Positions 33,032 to 41,363 of a stretch of 64,000 nucleotides of DNA are shown piece by piece. Position 1 is the first letter of the stretch, and each line of letters starts with the position of its first letter. The position numbers and the translations under genes are program-made. Under the pieces are notes generated by a model, which ran no database searches, was not told the origin of the DNA, and saw nothing but the letters and a program-made list of their open reading frames with translations. Source of the DNA: Microlunatus parietis (GTDB lineage: Bacteria > Actinomycetota > Actinomycetes > Propionibacteriales > Propionibacteriaceae); contig NZ_JACCBU010000001.1 in the NCBI RefSeq assembly GCF_013407955.1, positions 1,426,001 through 1,490,000 of the forward strand. The letters run 5' to 3'.

Positions 33032-35602
33032 ATGACGACCGGGAGCGCCGCCCCGGCGGACGACGTGCCGTTGTCGATTCAGGTGCGAGGTGCTCGGGTG
33101 CATAACCTGCGCAACGTCGACGTCGATGTGCCACTGCGGCAGCTGGTGGCGATCGCGGGGGTGTCGGGCTCGGGGAAGTCGTCGCTGGCGCTCGGAGTGT
33201 TGTACGCGGAGGGGTCGCGCCGCTACATCGAGGCGCTGTCCACCTACACCCGCCGGCGGATGTCGCACGCGGCGCGGGCCGCGGTCGATTCGGTACGTCA
33301 CGTTCCGGCGGCGCTGGCGCTGCGACAGCGGCCCGGTGTCGCCGGCGTGCGGTCGACGTTCGGCACCTCGACCGAACTGCTGAACGTACTGCGGGTGATG
33401 TTCTCCCGACTCGGCTCCCATCTGTGCCCGAACGGGCACCGGCAGTCGCCGACGATCGACGTAGCCGCGAACCTCGACCTGACCTGCCCGGTCTGCGGAG
33501 CGGTGTTCTACCCGCCGGGAGCGGAATCGCTGGCCTTCAACTCCGACGGCGCCTGCCCGACCTGCTCCGGCACCGGCACGGTCCGCGAAGTCGACGACGC
33601 CGCCCTGGTCCCGGACGTGGGCAAGACGATCGCCGACGGCGCCGTGGCCCCCTGGTCGATGTTCGGGCTCACCGTGATGCCGCAGGTGGTGGCCGAGTTC
33701 GGCGTCCGTACCGACGTGCCGTTCCGGGACCTCACCGACACCGAACGCGACATCGTGTTTCACGGGCCGGAGGAGAAGCGGCAGATCACGGTCCCGTCGA
33801 AGAACGGCAAGCTGTTCGAGCTGAACTTCACCTACCGCAACGCCCGGCTGGCCGTCCAGGAAGCCCTGCACAATGCGACCAGCGAGAAGGGCCTGGCCCG
33901 GGTGAACAGGTTCGTCTCGGCCCAGACCTGCACCAGTTGCCACGGCACCCGGCTCAGCGAACAAGCCCGCAGCACCCGGGTCGCCGGGATCGACCTCGCC
34001 CAAGCCACCGCGAAGTCGCTGGACGAGGTCATCGCCTGGGCCCCGACCGTGGCCGCCGGGCTGCCGACCGAGATGCAGCCGATGGCCCGCCAGATCATCG
34101 ACCAGCTCCTGGCCATGGCGTACCGGCTCCACCAACTCGGCCTCGGCTACCTGACTCTGGACCGGGCCAGCTCGACCCTGTCGACCGGCGAGCGGCAGCG
34201 TACCCAACTGGCCCGAGCGGTACGGAACGAGACGACCGGCGTGCTGTACGTCCTCGACGAACCGTCCATCGGGCTGCACCCGGCCAACGTCGACGGCCTG
34301 GTCGGCGTCATGCGCGACCTGCTGCGCGACGGGAACTCGATCGTTCTGGTCGATCACGACGTGCAGGTCCTCCGAGAGGCCGATTGGCTGATCGAGATCG
34401 GGCCCGGCTCCGGCACCGAAGGCGGGACGATCCTCACCGACGGCACCGTCGACACGGTGTCCACTCACCCCGACTCGCTGATCGGTGACTTCCTCTCCCG
34501 CAACGCTGACACGATCGTGCGGGACCGGGCCGACGCGGCGTCGATGTTCGTCCACGGCACGATCGGCCTCGCCACCCGTCCGATCCACACCGTCGGTGCC
34601 CTCGACGTCGCCCTGCCGAAGGGCCGGCTGATCGCGGTCACCGGCATGTCGGGCTCGGGCAAGACCACGATGGTCCTGGACAGCCTCGTCCCCGCCCTGC
34701 GGGCGGCGAACGGCGACGGCCCGGCGCCGGCGCATGTGGTGGCGGTGACCGCGCCTGGCGTGGACCGCGTTCAGGTCGTCGACGCGACCCCGATCGGGAC
34801 CAACGTGCGCTCGACGGTCGCCACCTACAGCGGCGTACTGGACGACCTCCGCAAGGCCTACGCCGCGACTGAAGGAGCGATCGATCGGGGTCTCGCCGCG
34901 GCGGATTTCTCTTACAACACAGGATCGCTGCGCTGCCCACGCTGCGAGGGCACCGGGCAGATCGTGCTCGACGTACAGTTCCTGCCCGACGTCGACATCC
35001 CCTGCCCCGATTGCGACGGGTCCCGCTATGCCCCGGCAGCCCACGACATCCAGCGCCCGGCCGCCGACGGCCACACCGTGTCATTGCCCGACCTGCTCGG
35101 GCGGACCGTCCGCGAGGCCGTCGATGCCGTCGCCGACCTCCCGCGGGCCCTGAAGATGCTGAAAATCCTGGTCGAACTCGGTCTCGGCTACCTGACCCTG
35201 CGCGAGGACACCCCGGCACTGTCCGGCGGCGAAGCACAACGACTCAAACTCGCCTCCGAGCTCGGCCGCGTCCAATCGAACGCCATGTTCGTCTTCGACG
35301 AACCCAGCGTCGGTCTGCACCCCCTCGACACCCGCATCCTGCTCGATGTCCTGGAAAGACTCCGCGCCAAGGGCGCGACGGTGATCGTCATCGAGCACGA
35401 CCTCGACCTGATCGCGAATGCCGATTGGATCGTCGACCTCGGCCCCGGCGGTGGAACAGCCGGCGGACGTATCGTCGCCGCCGGAACCCCCGAGCAGCTC
35501 TCCGCCGCCGAACACAGCCTCACCGGCCGATACCTCGCCCGCACGCTTCCGGCACCGCCGGCAGACGACACACCGGTCCGCGACCGAGGCGACACGCCAT
35601 GA
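33032..35602 (+). CDS. UvrA-like ABC ATPase (class II, drug-resistance type)
   Basis: 856 residues with two ABC modules, each with Walker A (GVSGSGKSS near residue 37 and GMSGSGKTT near 540), signature (LSTGERQRTQLA; LSGGEAQRLKLA) and Walker B (VLDEPSIGLHP; VFDEPSVGLHP). Zinc pairs CPVC/CPTC and CPRC/CPDC are kept. It is shorter than DNA-repair UvrA (about 950), as in class II UvrA proteins that act in drug resistance. Divergent MarR, and a ribosomal protection gene follows. Start uncertain: ATG 33032, GTG 33023 and ATG 32999 are in frame. Confidence 0.9.
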   Translation: MTTGSAAPADDVPLSIQVRGARVHNLRNVDVDVPLRQLVAIAGVSGSGKSSLALGVLYAEGSRRYIEALSTYTRRRMSHAARAAVDSVRHVPAALALRQRPGVAGVRSTFGTSTELLNVLRVMFSRLGSHLCPNGHRQSPTIDVAANLDLTCPVCGAVFYPPGAESLAFNSDGACPTCSGTGTVREVDDAALVPDVGKTIADGAVAPWSMFGLTVMPQVVAEFGVRTDVPFRDLTDTERDIVFHGPEEKRQITVPSKNGKLFELNFTYRNARLAVQEALHNATSEKGLARVNRFVSAQTCTSCHGTRLSEQARSTRVAGIDLAQATAKSLDEVIAWAPTVAAGLPTEMQPMARQIIDQLLAMAYRLHQLGLGYLTLDRASSTLSTGERQRTQLARAVRNETTGVLYVLDEPSIGLHPANVDGLVGVMRDLLRDGNSIVLVDHDVQVLREADWLIEIGPGSGTEGGTILTDGTVDTVSTHPDSLIGDFLSRNADTIVRDRADAASMFVHGTIGLATRPIHTVGALDVALPKGRLIAVTGMSGSGKTTMVLDSLVPALRAANGDGPAPAHVVAVTAPGVDRVQVVDATPIGTNVRSTVATYSGVLDDLRKAYAATEGAIDRGLAAADFSYNTGSLRCPRCEGTGQIVLDVQFLPDVDIPCPDCDGSRYAPAAHDIQRPAADGHTVSLPDLLGRTVREAVDAVADLPRALKMLKILVELGLGYLTLREDTPALSGGEAQRLKLASELGRVQSNAMFVFDEPSVGLHPLDTRILLDVLERLRAKGATVIVIEHDLDLIANADWIVDLGPGGGTAGGRIVAAGTPEQLSAAEHSLTGRYLARTLPAPPADDTPVRDRGDTP

Positions 35603-35721
35603 CCGACGGGCAGCTGGTCAACGACGTGGCACAAGCCCATGGCGTTCGGCCCATTCGGCTGCGGACTTGAGAGGGTCGGCCTACTATCGGTTCAACGGCA
35701 CTACGAGAAAGGGGCACTGGG

Positions 35722-35841
35722 ATGCGCTGCGCAGCGTTCGGTCTCGTCCTCCCAACCCTCTCTTCGCTAGGTGCCTCCGTTGGACTGCCATCCCTCGCAG
35801 CTGCTCAATCTGGGCGTCGTCGCCCACGTCGACGCTGGTAA
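35722..35841 (+). CDS. Candidate 39-residue leader peptide overlapping the RPP gene
   Basis: ATG at 35722 with AAAGGGG upstream encodes MRCAAFGLVLPTLSSLGASV..., ending in RRRPRRRW and a TAA at 35839-35841. It overlaps the start of the ribosomal protection gene in another frame. Leader peptides ahead of tetracycline and other ribosome-targeted resistance genes let stalled ribosomes control expression; that role here is only a hypothesis. A 12-bp palindrome CGCTGCGCAGCG (35724-35735) covers its first codons. Confidence 0.35.
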   Translation: MRCAAFGLVLPTLSSLGASVGLPSLAAAQSGRRRPRRRW

Positions 35842-37768
35842 GACCACTCTCACCGAGCGTCTGCTCTACGCCGCCGGCGCTTCCGATCGCGTCGGCCGTG
35901 TCGACCACGGCGACACGGTCACCGACAACGACGAACTGGAACGCGAGCGCGGCATCACCATCCGCACAGCGGTCGCGGCGCTCACCCTCGGCGACCTGCA
36001 GGTCAACCTGATCGATACGCCCGGCCATACCGATTTCGTCGCTGAGGTGGAGCGGGCCATGGCTGTGCTGGACGGCGTCATCCTGGTCGTCTCCGCAGTC
36101 GAAGGCGTCCAGGCTCACACCCGGATGTTGATCAAGGTCCTCCTGCGCCTCGGGCTTCCCTTCCTGATCTTCATCAACAAGATCGATCGCGTCGGCGCCC
36201 GCGACCACGACCTGATCACCGAGCTGAACCGGCTGCTTCCGGTTCCGACGCTGCCGTTGGCTGCCGCGACGGCGCTGGGCACGCCGGCAGCTTCAGCGCG
36301 ATCACTGCTGGACGACGCGCCGGCCCAGGTCGCCGAGCAGTTGGCCGGTTTCGACGACCAGCTGCTGGGCGAATTCGTGGCCAACCGCTGGCCGCCCACG
36401 ACACAGCTGCTGATCGACCGACTCCGCTCCATGGTCCTGCAGTGCGCGGTGCACCCGGTCTTCCTGGGCTCTGCCCTCGCCGGTTCTGGCGTCGCCCCGC
36501 TGATCGCCGCGTTGCCGCTGCTGGCGCCGGATCGCCATTCGACCGGCTCGGCGCATGGCGAGGTGTTCAAGGTCGTCACCACCCCGCGCGGCCGCCTCGG
36601 GTACGTCCGGATCGACTCAGGCCAGTTGGGCCGGCGCACGCGCATCGACCGCTTCCGACGTACGGCGGAGGGAACGATCGAACAGGATCGGCAGTTGATC
36701 ACCGACGTGTCCCGATTCCACCGGGGTGGTGAGACCTCCAACGAGCCGGCCGGGCCGGGAGACATCGCCGTGATCAGTGGCATCCGCGACCTCCGCATCG
36801 GTGATCAACTCGGCGCCTGGCAGCCGAACGCAGCCGCGTCGGGCTTCCGCCGCCCGGGGCTGGAGGCGGTCGTGACAGCCCGGAACGCAGCGGACGGCAT
36901 CGCGCTGCGGGAAGCACTGCGAATCCTCACCGACGAGGACCCGCTGATCAATGCGCGCTTCGATGACCATGATCAACGATTGACCGTGAGCCTGTACGGC
37001 GAGGTCCAGCGACAGGTGATCGCCGAACGACTACGGCGCGAGTACGGCATCGCGGTGGCCTTCAGCACACCGACACCGGCCTATCTGGAGCAGGTGATCG
37101 GAACGGGCACGGCCGATCATCCGTTCGCTGCCTTCGGATTCGCCGCCCGGGTTGGGCTTCGTGTCGAACCTGCCCCTGCCGACGCACCGCTGCGTTGCGA
37201 CCGGGAAGTGGAACACGGCGCGCTGCCCAGGGCGTTCTTCACGGCGATCACCGAGACCGTCAGCACCGCACTCCGCCAGGGCGTGTACGGCTGGCCGGTG
37301 ATCGGCTGTCGAGTGGTGATCACTGCCACCGACTACGACTCGGTCGGCAGCACCGGCGGCGACTTCCGCAACCTGGTTCCGGTGATCCTCGCCGAAGCGC
37401 TCAGCAAGGCCGGCACCCGGGTCTGCGAGCCGTACAGCAGCATCGAAGTGGACGTGCCCTTGGACGCGGCCGGTCCCGTCCTGGCTCTCCTTGGCCGGCT
37501 TCGAGCCGCCCAGCAGCAACCACGGTTCGGCTCGGAGCCTTCGCCCGCCTCAGGACCCGATGCGGTAGGGACGATCGAGGCCGTGCTGCCGACCGGCAAC
37601 ACCGCAGAGCTGGAGACCCGATTGGACGCACTGACCGCCGGTCGCGGCGTGGTCGCTGCGCAGCCGGCCGGCCACCGCCCGATGGGCCGGCCGTGGCCCC
37701 GCCGCGCTCGTACCGACGACAACCCGTACCAGCCGGCGGAATACCTGCGCCATCTCAGCCTTCGCTAG
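35780..37768 (+). CDS. TetM/OtrA-like ribosomal protection GTPase
   Basis: About 662 residues of the EF-G-like family. Near the N-terminus NLGVVAHVDAGKTTLTERLLYAAG is the G1 P-loop, then RERGITI (G2), DTPGHTDF (G3) and INKID (G4). The C-terminal half has the EF-G domain IV and V organisation (GWPVIGCRVVI; AGTRVCEPYSS), as in proteins that dislodge tetracycline from the ribosome. The start is unclear: TTG 35780 has AGGTG 6 nt upstream, and GTG 35771 is also open. It follows the UvrA-like gene by 177 bp. Confidence 0.88.
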   Translation: MDCHPSQLLNLGVVAHVDAGKTTLTERLLYAAGASDRVGRVDHGDTVTDNDELERERGITIRTAVAALTLGDLQVNLIDTPGHTDFVAEVERAMAVLDGVILVVSAVEGVQAHTRMLIKVLLRLGLPFLIFINKIDRVGARDHDLITELNRLLPVPTLPLAAATALGTPAASARSLLDDAPAQVAEQLAGFDDQLLGEFVANRWPPTTQLLIDRLRSMVLQCAVHPVFLGSALAGSGVAPLIAALPLLAPDRHSTGSAHGEVFKVVTTPRGRLGYVRIDSGQLGRRTRIDRFRRTAEGTIEQDRQLITDVSRFHRGGETSNEPAGPGDIAVISGIRDLRIGDQLGAWQPNAAASGFRRPGLEAVVTARNAADGIALREALRILTDEDPLINARFDDHDQRLTVSLYGEVQRQVIAERLRREYGIAVAFSTPTPAYLEQVIGTGTADHPFAAFGFAARVGLRVEPAPADAPLRCDREVEHGALPRAFFTAITETVSTALRQGVYGWPVIGCRVVITATDYDSVGSTGGDFRNLVPVILAEALSKAGTRVCEPYSSIEVDVPLDAAGPVLALLGRLRAAQQQPRFGSEPSPASGPDAVGTIEAVLPTGNTAELETRLDALTAGRGVVAAQPAGHRPMGRPWPRRARTDDNPYQPAEYLRHLSLR

Positions 37769-38160
37769 CTTGAGCCCTCGACGACGAGGGCGGCGAGCAG
37801 TTTGTCGAGACTGCTCTTTGCCGCCGCCGATACATAGGGCCCGACCGCGACGAGAGATGCGATCAACGCGGCGGCCTCACCCGGCGTCAGGACGATGGGA
37901 GGCAGAGCTGTTCGAGCATCGATGCTGTACCCGCCGCCCGGTCCGTGCCGAACATCGATCGGGACTCCCGCGGCGCAGAGTCGGGCGAGGTCACGGGCGA
38001 CGGTGCGGACCGACGTGCCGGTCCGCTGCGCAAGTCTGGCTGCGCTCAAATAGCGCGGTGCGGAACTCCGCAGTTCTTCGATCAAGGCATGCTGACGTTC
38101 GACCAACACGACCGCCTCATGCAGCCGTACGGTCCCGGAACTGGGCGACCTCGTTGCCAA
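37765..38160 (-). CDS. Short YafY-like helix-turn-helix regulator without WYL domain
   Basis: 131 residues. LIEELRSSAPRYLSAARLAQRTGTSVRTVARDLARLCAAGVPIDVRHGPGGGYSID is the N-terminal HTH_11 winged helix of YafY/DeoR-type regulators. The chain ends after APPIVLTP-like and AAKSSLDKLLAAL, before the usual WYL ligand domain (normal length about 300-330), so it is a natural short form or a truncation. It starts with TTG at 38160 and converges on the RPP gene with a 4-bp overlap. Confidence 0.8.
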   Translation of the reverse strand: MATRSPSSGTVRLHEAVVLVERQHALIEELRSSAPRYLSAARLAQRTGTSVRTVARDLARLCAAGVPIDVRHGPGGGYSIDARTALPPIVLTPGEAAALIASLVAVGPYVSAAAKSSLDKLLAALVVEGSS

Positions 38161-38226
38161 TGACTCACGCTCCCGCCGCCGATGGCTGCCAGCACATTGT
38201 CAGTGACTCGAACTTACTGTGCCGAG

Positions 38227-39333
38227 ATGGGAATTGATCAGGAGCGGCTGGATCGTGCGTTCGGGATTGTGGCGAACGCTGTTCACGAGGGCGAGATGCA
38301 GACGGCAGTGCTTGCGGTCGCCACCGGGTCCGAGGTGGTTCGGTGTCAAGCCTTCGGCGCAACTGTTGTGCCCGGCGCCGGGGTTGAGAGCATCTACATG
38401 TTGGCCTCGATCAGCAAGGCCATCACCGCGACGGCCGTGATGACGCTCGTCGACGACGGCCTGATCGCGTTGTCGGCGCCGGTGGCACGCTACGTCCCGG
38501 AATTCGGTGCCGGAGGCAAGGACGCCGTGACGGTCTGGCATCTGTTGACCCACACCTCCGGACTGGTCGACGAGGGCATCCCGTGGGAGTCCTGGCGCCG
38601 GGACCGGGTCACCGCAGCCCAGATCGTGCAGTCGGTCTGCGCAACGCGCCTGGAGCATCCTCCCGGATCTCGGTTCCACTACTACACGGGCGGATTCTTT
38701 GTGCTGGCCGAGGCGATCACTCGCCTCACCGGCATGGACTATCCCGACTACTTTCGGCAGCGCGTGTTTGATCCGGCCGGTATGGCCGACATCAGCTTCA
38801 ATCCGTGGCAGGAAGGCAAGGGGCAGCGAGTCATTCCGCCGGTTGGGCTGACCGATGACGGCACTGCCACGTCAGCCGAGGTCATCCGCTACTTCGCGAC
38901 GCTGAACTGGCCCGGCGTCGCCCTGTTCGCCACCGCGCCGGACCTGGTCAATCTCGGCCAGACTCTGCTGCTGGACCGGACCGCCGGCCGCAGCAAGATC
39001 CTCTCGCCCGCTGCGATGGAGCTGATGAGTCGCGAGCAAACCCGAGGGATCGCCAAGACCGAGGGCGACCTGGTGACGCCGGTCCGCTACGGCCTGACGT
39101 GGCGCAAGGGCAGCATCGACGGGCGCTACACCCTGCCCGGCTCAGCCGACGTCATCGAGCACGACGGCGCCACCGGAACCTGGCTGTGGATCGACCCGGC
39201 CTGGGACCTGGTCTTCGTACTCCTGACGAACCAGAACTGGGCCGTGATGGACCGCATCCAGGCGAAGGCACTCGCCACCGTCTACTCCGCGTGGCCCCAC
39301 TCCGGACCCCGCTCGAATCGCCACGCCCGATGA
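38227..39333 (+). CDS. Serine hydrolase of the beta-lactamase / PBP class C fold
   Basis: 368 residues. LASISKAITATAV near residue 60 is the SxxK motif with nucleophile Ser. FHYYTGGFFVLAEAITRLTG near 155 is the Tyr motif, and EHDGATG near 320 replaces KTG. There is no signal peptide, so it is probably a cytoplasmic esterase or amidase rather than a secreted beta-lactamase. ATG 38227 chosen; a 15-residue in-frame extension lacks a ribosome site. Confidence 0.87.
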   Translation: MGIDQERLDRAFGIVANAVHEGEMQTAVLAVATGSEVVRCQAFGATVVPGAGVESIYMLASISKAITATAVMTLVDDGLIALSAPVARYVPEFGAGGKDAVTVWHLLTHTSGLVDEGIPWESWRRDRVTAAQIVQSVCATRLEHPPGSRFHYYTGGFFVLAEAITRLTGMDYPDYFRQRVFDPAGMADISFNPWQEGKGQRVIPPVGLTDDGTATSAEVIRYFATLNWPGVALFATAPDLVNLGQTLLLDRTAGRSKILSPAAMELMSREQTRGIAKTEGDLVTPVRYGLTWRKGSIDGRYTLPGSADVIEHDGATGTWLWIDPAWDLVFVLLTNQNWAVMDRIQAKALATVYSAWPHSGPRSNRHAR

Positions 39334-39401
39334 TCATGGTCGGCGTGCCCGCCGAACGCCACCTCAAGGTTCTGAGGATTCACCCCCACGGTCGTCCGAG
39401 A

Positions 39402-39418
39402 GTGCAGAAACGGCCGTT
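39402..39418. repeat. 17-bp repeat, copy 1 of 3
   Basis: GTGCAGAAACGGCCGTT, identical to copies at 40424-40440 and 41326-41342. It contains the palindrome AACGGCCGTT. Here CCGAG before and CTCGG after can enclose it in a hairpin. It lies 176 bp before the secreted protein gene. Confidence 0.8.
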
Positions 39419-39593
39419 CCTGACCCTCGGCGATGTGCGGGGCCAGGGGTTATCCACCCATCACGTTTGCCGCATTGCCGACCAATCGGCGGGACCCCGA
39501 CACTTGTGGACCTACGACCGATTGGCAGGCCGGTGCGGTCCGCACCTCCATGCCAACAAGGGAACTCGGCCAGTCCGGGTCCAAGGAAGGGAA

Positions 39594-40016
39594 ATGATGC
39601 GGGGCATCAGTAGGACCATCGTGAGCATCGGAGCAGCGGCAGCGATTGTTGTCGCTACGGCGACCACCGCTGGCGCAGCAGCAGACACGCCCGACAACGA
39701 GTGGGTCTATGGCGGTTGGTGGGCGTCGGTGATGTGGAACGACTATGAGAATCGGGATCACGGCAATGACCTCGACAACGTTTGGATCGAGGACGAGTGG
39801 GGAGACGGTTACTCGGCCAAGCTCTACGTGTACCGGAACGGCAAACTCGTCGATACAGCCCACGCCTACAACGGCGACGAAGCCTCAGCCAATGATCTCG
39901 GCAACGTCCCCAACGGCGGAGAGGTCTACTGGAAGAGCTGCCTGTGGAACAACGGTAAGCCGGTGCTGAACGACCACGGTCGCCCGGAGTGCCGCAGCGG
40001 ATCGTTCTACGAGTGA
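39594..40016 (+). CDS. Small secreted protein of unknown function
   Basis: 140 residues. Residues 1-31 are a Sec signal (MRGISRTIV then a hydrophobic stretch) ending in TAGAAAD. The mature part is rich in Trp, Tyr, Asp and Asn (WVYGGWWASVMWNDYENRD) with one Cys pair near the C-terminus (KSCLWNNG, PECRSG), suggesting a small beta-protein with a disulfide. AAGGAAGGG precedes the ATGs at 39594 and 39597. I do not recognise the family. A degraded secreted-protein gene lies 750 bp further on. Confidence 0.78.
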   Translation: MMRGISRTIVSIGAAAAIVVATATTAGAAADTPDNEWVYGGWWASVMWNDYENRDHGNDLDNVWIEDEWGDGYSAKLYVYRNGKLVDTAHAYNGDEASANDLGNVPNGGEVYWKSCLWNNGKPVLNDHGRPECRSGSFYE

Positions 40017-40061
40017 CACGGCGCGCGTCAGCGCAGTTCCGGAGCTAGAGCCGCCGTCGGC

Positions 40062-40228
40062 CTAGTGTCGTGCGTCCCTAGTTCCTTGACAGGTGGCGGC
40101 GTCCAGGTGCGTGCATCGCCAGGCCGACGAGGAAGACATATCGGGTCATATATCGACTGAGGAGAACGCCGCGAGGTGCGTGCCTGGGCGTCGCCAACTG
40201 TTAAGGAACTAGGGACGCACGACACTAG
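40062..40228 (+). mobile_element. MITE-like element, copy A (167 bp)
   Basis: Bounded by CTAG. The ends are inverted repeats of 26 bp (CTAGTGTCGTGCGTCCCTAG followed by TTCCTT) that continue imperfectly to about 55 bp, so the whole element can fold back. It has no coding capacity. The reverse complement of this sequence appears to be identical to copy B at 40519-40685. Confidence 0.88.
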
Positions 40229-40423
40229 CGCTGGCCAGACTCGTCGAGTTCTGCGATGAGCTTCTTCGGTGCGACGACGCGGTAGCTTCTTCGACCCAGT
40301 CGCAGAGCTGGCCCAACGTGCGGTACCTCGAGTTCGCCGACCTGGCTGCGCAGTTCTTCCTCAGTGTCCTTTGACCGCACGACCGATTCGCTGCGTTGGG
40401 ATGGGCGCAGGGTCGTTGGGCCC

Positions 40424-40440
40424 GTGCAGAAACGGCCGTT
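40424..40440. repeat. 17-bp repeat, copy 2 of 3
   Basis: GTGCAGAAACGGCCGTT between the two MITE-like copies. CCCG before and CGGG after could close a hairpin around it. Confidence 0.8.
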
Positions 40441-40518
40441 CCGACCGGGATCTCGGTAAGCTCGGAAACCTCCAGAAACCCAAGCGCAGCAGGAATGCGC
40501 GATCTACGATGACGACCT

Positions 40519-40685
40519 CTAGTGTCGTGCGTCCCTAGTTCCTTAACAGTTGGCGACGCCCAGGCACGCACCTCGCGGCGTTCTCCTCAGTCGATATATG
40601 ACCCGATATGTCTTCCTCGTCGGCCTGGCGATGCACGCACCTGGACGCCGCCACCTGTCAAGGAACTAGGGACGCACGACACTAG
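40519..40685 (-). mobile_element. MITE-like element, copy B (167 bp, inverted)
   Basis: Same length and, by eye, the exact reverse complement of copy A at 40062-40228, also bounded by CTAG. The 290 bp between the copies contains no gene. Together the copies form a long-range inverted repeat that could invert or delete the segment. Confidence 0.88.
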
Positions 40686-40762
40686 ATCACACGGTTTGTG
40701 ATCTCACACCTTCGTATCAGTCATCGGCGCTGGCCCCGCGGGCTGCGGGGAAAGAACCGACG

Positions 40763-41253
40763 ATGACTCCCACCTCAAGGCGACGCCGCGCGCTCGCTTC
40801 GATCGCGATCGCCACGACCGTCTTTGACCGGCCTTGTCGCCAGTCCCGCACACGCCGATCCGAACGTCTGCACGATCCGGACCATCACCGAAGATCAACT
40901 CTCGGACGTCCCCTCGACCTGCGATCTGACCGGCTGGAATGTCACAACGACTGCCGGTGCCACCGTGACCGTTCTCAAGCAGGGCACCTTCGTTGTCCTC
41001 AATGCCAGTCGCGACGACGGCAAAGGAGGAGCCCGCCATCGCGGTACTCCACTCCGAAGCCGGCGGCGTCGCACTCAGCCGCGGCAGCGTCGTTTCGGCG
41101 GACAACTCGCGCACGGCCCGATCCGAGCTGGAAGCTGAGCATGAGCGCAGCAAACAGCGGAGCGGTTCGCCGGGCACGCTAGCCGTCAGCAAATGCAACG
41201 CCGCGGCACCGTATGTCCTCAAGAGCAAATGGTCGGCTACTTGCGTGTCTTAG
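40763..41253 (+). pseudogene. Secreted protein gene broken by at least two frameshifts
   Basis: A signal peptide begins in one frame (MTPTSRRRRALASIAIATTV at 40763), continues in a second frame from about 40824 (TGLVASPAHADPNVC, a clear AHA-D cleavage site, then STCDLTGWNVTTTAGATVTVL), and ends in a third from about 41020 (EEPAIAVLHSEAGGVAL to KSKWSATCVS). A ribosome site (GGGGAAAG) precedes it. Each piece is plausible as one exported, Cys-containing protein. Family unknown. Confidence 0.65.
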
Positions 41254-41325
41254 CGCGGCCATGTAGGCCCGTCAGTGCACGCTCGCCGGGGGTTTGGAAT
41301 CGTTCCGGACGGTCTTGTCGAGGAT

Positions 41326-41342
41326 GTGCAGAAACGGCCGTT
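41326..41342. repeat. 17-bp repeat, copy 3 of 3
   Basis: GTGCAGAAACGGCCGTT, 22 bp before the 3' end of the RibD-like gene and after the broken secreted gene. Confidence 0.8.
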
Positions 41343-41363
41343 ATTGGACGTGGCACTTGGTGC

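Noticed and set aside
32990..35074. A 694-residue open frame antisense to the UvrA-like gene
   Set aside because: It has no motifs and is a shadow of a gene with two complete ABC modules.
40062..40685. Possible CRISPR array from repeated sequences
   Set aside because: There are only two inverted copies of a 167-bp unit and three scattered 17-mers, with no regular spacers and no cas genes.
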